A stretch of 64,000 nucleotides of DNA from Sipunculus nudus (taxonomy: Eukaryota > Annelida > Sipuncula > Golfingiida > Sipunculidae). Below the pieces are notes generated by a model. It saw only the letters and a list, made by a program, of their open reading frames with translations. It was not told the DNA's origin and did not search any database. A program made the translations under genes and the position numbers. Location: NCBI GenBank assembly GCA_026874595.1, contig CM049322.1, positions 39,612,840 through 39,676,839 on the forward strand, in the 5' to 3' direction. The first letter of the stretch is position 1; every line of letters starts with the position of its first letter. Positions 60,400 through 64,000 of the stretch are shown here, one piece after another.

Positions 60400-62053
60400 A
60401 AACGTTATAACTTTTTTTTAAATCTTGAACATAATTGTAAATTATCTTAAATATGTCACACAGAGAATGCAATATATTTCTGCGTTTATAAAATAAAGTT
60501 GTCCCGACTATGATTATTCTCTCATTCCGAATCATTCCCTAACCTTGAAAAAATTGTCCCCACTGTCGGCATTTATATTAGACTTGTAAGCCTTACATGA
60601 CCTAACGCTAATACTCTATTCATAGACAGTCTAATGTCAGCGGGCCGAATTGGCGGTAGAGGTTGGTGAACTTTACAGTTGTTGACAAGCGTTATAGTGT
60701 CTCAGCTAAGTTAACGACATCGTAACGGAGGAGAAGACCGAGCGTTTTTCCGCTCAGCTGTTCAGGCCCCGCTCTTGGGTTAGGGTCGACCATGAAAAAA
60801 AAAATTCTCACCTGAAAAGTCCCTTGCCCTGTATCTATTAAACAATACAGCCTGTTTCTACTTTTAAAAGACATTTGTGATAACCTGCCCCGCTTTCAGC
60901 CTATTAAGGCACTGTAGAAATAATATCTACCTTTGTGGAACTGTCTCAGTATTGATCTTAAGTCACAATCACACCACATGCATTTGAATAAATACGTTTG
61001 GCATTCAAAAAGACTGACATGCACATTCATGGTTATTCATACAACCAATTATAAAGCAATTTAGTTAAGTGAAGTCCATTTTATTAATTAATTTGCTTCA
61101 CCTTGGCAATGAATACCTTGAACGTCATATTCGACTTAAAATATCAGTGCTGTCATTTAGCTACAGAACCAGACAAGCAGGGACTGTTTCAACGCAAATG
61201 TCTAACCAGTTACTAGAACAATGGGCATGCAGAGCAAATGTTTCTTACGGCTTTCAGGTATACGATTCTTTCCGTGCCTTATTCACTTTTATCATTTCAG
61301 ATTATCATGAAAATAAATCCGATGTGTTATTTTATAACTGTAAATCAAGGTGGCAAGCAACATGTATATGATACAATGATTTACTTATTTTTTTCATAGG
61401 CTCACCATACATCCATTTGATTTTTATTTTAAACAAAATTCTGGGCAGCAATCAGCCCCCTTCCGCTAGAGTTCGTTTCTACTCTAAACAAACCTCTTCT
61501 AATTATGCAATGTGGGACTACTTGTCTCAGCTGTCAAATTTTAAACTCAATATTTGTTATACTCAATATATTTATATTTATTTCAAGAAAAACACCTTCA
61601 GTTTACATTTCACGTGCATATGCCAGTGGTTAAGTTGTAAGTCCCGATGCCCCACAAAATCTAAGCCTCCTGTGAATCCGATTCTGCGCAAGGTATAGTT
61701 TATCCCCTCGGCGATTAGCTCTACCTTGACCTTCGTCTTTGATTCTAACCTCCAGTTTTGCCAATTAAAAAAAATGATGTTAGAATAATGTAAAAAGGGC
61801 ATGTAAACTCTACCAGTATTTTAACAGAAATCCACTCCACGGCTGTATACTTGAGGAATCTATCTGGATACAAAACATACTATAAGTTGAATCATTGCTT
61901 CGTCATCATAGAGTGTAAATATGGCATTTTAAGGGGAGCCAGAATGAGTAGGCATGTGGACCCGCACGGGGACTGCTATTCATTGTACTGTTCTACTGTC
62001 ATTAACATCGTTTTGATTATCGAGTAGCCACCCTCGCTATATATTTCCTCCAG
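60400..62053. other. Interval before the lectin gene
   Basis: No certain gene. The stretch 61157-61257 is a possible exon: acceptor CATTTAG, an open frame ending YGFQ|GTATAC, with QLLEQWACRANVSYGFQ. It has no family match I can name and no proven partner. The missing first exon of the lectin gene should lie in this interval. Confidence 0.3.
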
Positions 62054-62243
62054 ACAATAACCATAATATTTCTGTTAATAGTTTTGCTCTTTTGGAATGC
62101 CGAGTGCAGCCCAAAGCAATGGGAGAACTATTCTGGGAGGTCGCCATGGCAACAGATTTGTGAACATGGATGCCACGTGACTCCGTTGCTTGGCAATACG
62201 GCCGTTGTCTTGGACATGGTGCTTAAATCCGCACCAAAGTGTG
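62054..62243 (+). CDS. Lectin-like gene, signal and linker exon
   Basis: Hydrophobic start, then SPKQWENYSGRSPWQQICEHGCHV, a short cysteine-bearing linker ending CG|GTAAGT. No known domain. The role of this linker before the lectin fold is unknown. Confidence 0.65.
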
Positions 62244-63512
62244 GTAAGTCAGTGGTTATAAAATATATGTTTAATATACGTATATACATGTTGAAATTTT
62301 GAGATATTTTATTTTTGGTAATTTGATAAGTTGGCAGGTGCTTCATTTCATTCTGTAACTAGAAACGTAGGCAAAAGGAATTAACGTTGTATAAAATTGT
62401 TTTTTTAGAATATCAATATTCGCCGATAATAAAACCATTTCTACCCCGTTAATAAGCCAAGCTTTTCCAGAGTGTTGTTCCATGTAAATATTGCCTGTAT
62501 ATTGCAGAAGATTTTTTTTCTCATAAACAACTCACCTGTCATCACAGTTCAGATAAGAAATGTTGTATAAAGGACTGATTGGTTGTGCATACTTGAAATG
62601 TCTTTTCCACAGAGATTAATACAATTACAACCTTTCCTAAAAATAAATCGCGAATATGAAAGCCTCTCGAATTGAAACCATTGACTGTATTTCGGTGATA
62701 CTCTAAACGTTAAAGAAATAAGAAAAATGTGTCAGAAAACTTAATAAATTGTAAATGAAAAGTGCATATTGTGTATAAAGTGTTGTGTAAAGCTTTGACG
62801 GTTTCTCGCTTTTGTCTATTTCATTAATAGTTCCCTGCCCCCAAGGGTACACCGATTATTTCCAGTTAATAAACGGACAAAAAAGGTCGTGTTACAGGGT
62901 GCTCCAAGAGCCACAGTATTGGGGAAGGGCCTCGAACTCCTGCAAAAAGACCGGAGGGAACCTCGTCAGCATCGAATCAAAGGAAGAAATGGAGCAAATA
63001 CGGAGCATTGTTCACAAAGCGAAAGGTGATTTAATGGATTGTTTGTATTAGCAGAAAAACCAGAATATCGAAAAACGACCTGTGACAGCCGGGTTTCAGT
63101 GTGCATGTAAAAACAGTCCCGCGTTTTTTTAATTACCCCATCTCTATGGTTCTTAACTGTTTGATAATTACTGGTGACATTCCACTTGCATATGATCGTG
63201 TTTTTAATTGTCATGGACGTATTCAATACAACTTGTGGGTATACTTAAGTAACTGTTTTTGTTTAAGAAATTTCCAACATCCACTCTCTATGGACCGGAG
63301 GAAGAAAGGTTGGACATGGCCGATGGGAGTGGGCTGGTACCGGACAGGCACTGACCTACGCCAACTGGGCTCTCGGTAGAATGGAGCATCTCCCGGACTT
63401 CATCGAAAAAGACTACATTGGTCTTGGGAGACCTGATTTAAAATGGTATCTCGCGTGGGACAGCACGTTGTCCATCGGTATATGTGAAAAGCAGAGTTCA
63501 TGTAAACCGTAA
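62054..63512 (+). CDS. Secreted C-type-lectin-like protein (first exon missing)
   Basis: Exons 62054-62243, 62831-63025 and 63268-63512, junctions phase 1, stop TAA at 63510-63512. Exon 1 gives a signal-like helix (TITIIFLLIVLLFWNAECS) with no Met; an in-frame stop lies just upstream of the acceptor CCTCCAG, so a short first exon is expected. Exons 2-3 are a long-form C-type lectin domain: VPCPQGYTDYFQ, SCYRVLQEPQYWGRASNSC, GGNLVSIESKEEMEQI, LWTGGRK, GRWEWAGTGQALTYANWALG, GICEK. The calcium/sugar motif EPN or QPD is absent. The inner disulphide pair is missing (Tyr in DYIGLGR and no Cys before GICEK). It probably acts in recognition or immunity, but sugar binding is doubtful. Confidence 0.8.
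62831..63025 (+). CDS. Lectin-like domain, first half
   Basis: Acceptor TTAATAG, donor AAAG|GTGATT. Carries the first three conserved cysteines and the hallmark GGNLVSIESKEE loop-helix of C-type lectin folds. Confidence 0.82.
63268..63512 (+). CDS. Lectin-like domain, second half
   Basis: Acceptor GTTTAAG. Carries WTGGRK, WEWAGTGQAL, YANW and the last-strand GICEK, then a short tail SSCKP and stop. Confidence 0.82.
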
Positions 63513-63602
63513 ATGGGACCCACACTAAAGTGAACCAACCAAAACTAAAAATGGCCGATTGGACCTATAGATATTTAGATAAGCAGACTTCCCTCCTGTT
63601 CG

Positions 63603-63770
63603 TATATATGTTTGTGTGTGTGTTCACAACATAATCAATCAATCATGAAAAATAATTTCAGGAAATTTTCAAGGCATTTCAGGAATGAGCCAATGAAGAA
63701 TCGATTGGATTTTGTTGTGAATCCGGCACATGATCCGGATTCAGGAACGCCATCAAGGAATACTCACTTA
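63603..63770 (+). repeat. Interspersed repeat family A, copy
   Basis: (GT)n, TTCACAACATAATC, TTTTCAAGGCATTTC, GAATCGATTGGATTTTG and ATCCGGCACATGATCCGGATTC in the same order as the copies at 1346, 6783 and 16712. It lies just downstream of the lectin gene. Confidence 0.5.
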
Positions 63771-64000
63771 TAATTTATAATATAACATATAAATTCTTAT
63801 TTGACATGTATAATTATATATGCATGAATGAACCTGCGAATATGAGCCGAATAATAAGGGTCGGAGGATTCGTTCATTAGCATTAGGATTGATAGATGAA
63901 ATTGTAATCATGAAATGTCGATGTATCATTCTTTTAAATTACTGTATCTAAAATGCCATCGGTCTGGTTGACTGTAAGAGCTTTTACACGCCGGGTGTAT
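63771..64000. other. Window end, nothing recognised
   Basis: AT-rich sequence without exon or repeat signals that I can support. Confidence 0.4.

Noticed and set aside
1-64000. CRISPR arrays, rRNA genes, operons
   Set aside because: None seen. The sequence is clearly eukaryotic and its direct repeats are microsatellites or transposons.

Overview
The window looks like nuclear DNA of a lophotrochozoan animal, most likely a bivalve mollusc. Genes are split by AT-rich introns with GT-AG junctions. There are many (AT)n, (CT)n and poly-C/G tracts, tRNA-derived SINEs and DNA transposons. The protein families (SLC16-like carriers, FAMeT-domain proteins, MEGF-type EGF repeats fused to receptor phosphatases, secreted C-type lectins, THAP/YqaJ transposons) are typical of mollusc genomes. 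The species is inferred, not proven. There is no bacterial-style gene organisation.

Layout. (1) 692-5700, plus strand: a complete five-exon SLC16/monocarboxylate-transporter-like gene, about 578 residues, with every junction in phase 1 and a GC-AG first intron. (2) About 5.7-17.7 kb: gene-poor sequence with dispersed repeats, two tRNA-derived SINE copies, and a perfect 79-bp-armed inverted repeat at 14420-14587 whose arms each carry a hammerhead-ribozyme-like core. A CpG-rich patch with a CRE motif and a signal-peptide-like candidate first exon lies at 9.55-9.73 kb. (3) About 17.8-27.4 kb: transposon sequence. A broken YqaJ-type nuclease gene (plus) converges on a broken THAP-DDE transposase gene (minus), the arrangement of ISL2EU-type elements. 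(4) 29442-56824, plus: a large receptor-type protein tyrosine phosphatase gene with two FAMeT domains, EGF-like repeats, one transmembrane helix, a catalytic D1 and a degenerate D2. A nearly identical 5.95-kb direct duplication (38045-43990 and 44002-49959) lies inside it and doubles the EGF, TM, juxtamembrane and early-D1 exons. (5) 56.8-62 kb: repeats and unrecognised short ORFs. (6) 62054-63512, plus: a secreted C-type-lectin-like gene lacking its first-methionine exon.

The three host genes do not form an obvious pathway: one is a membrane carrier, one a membrane receptor phosphatase and one a secreted lectin-like protein. The most notable items are the FAMeT-EGF-RPTP architecture, the internal duplication with an 11-bp filler at its junction, two GC donor introns (one splitting the phosphatase HC(X)5R signature), a frame-broken D1 exon shared by both duplicate copies, and the hammerhead-like fold in the palindrome. 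Exon limits were read by eye from splice consensus and phase agreement. Single-base frame breaks could be real decay or assembly errors.
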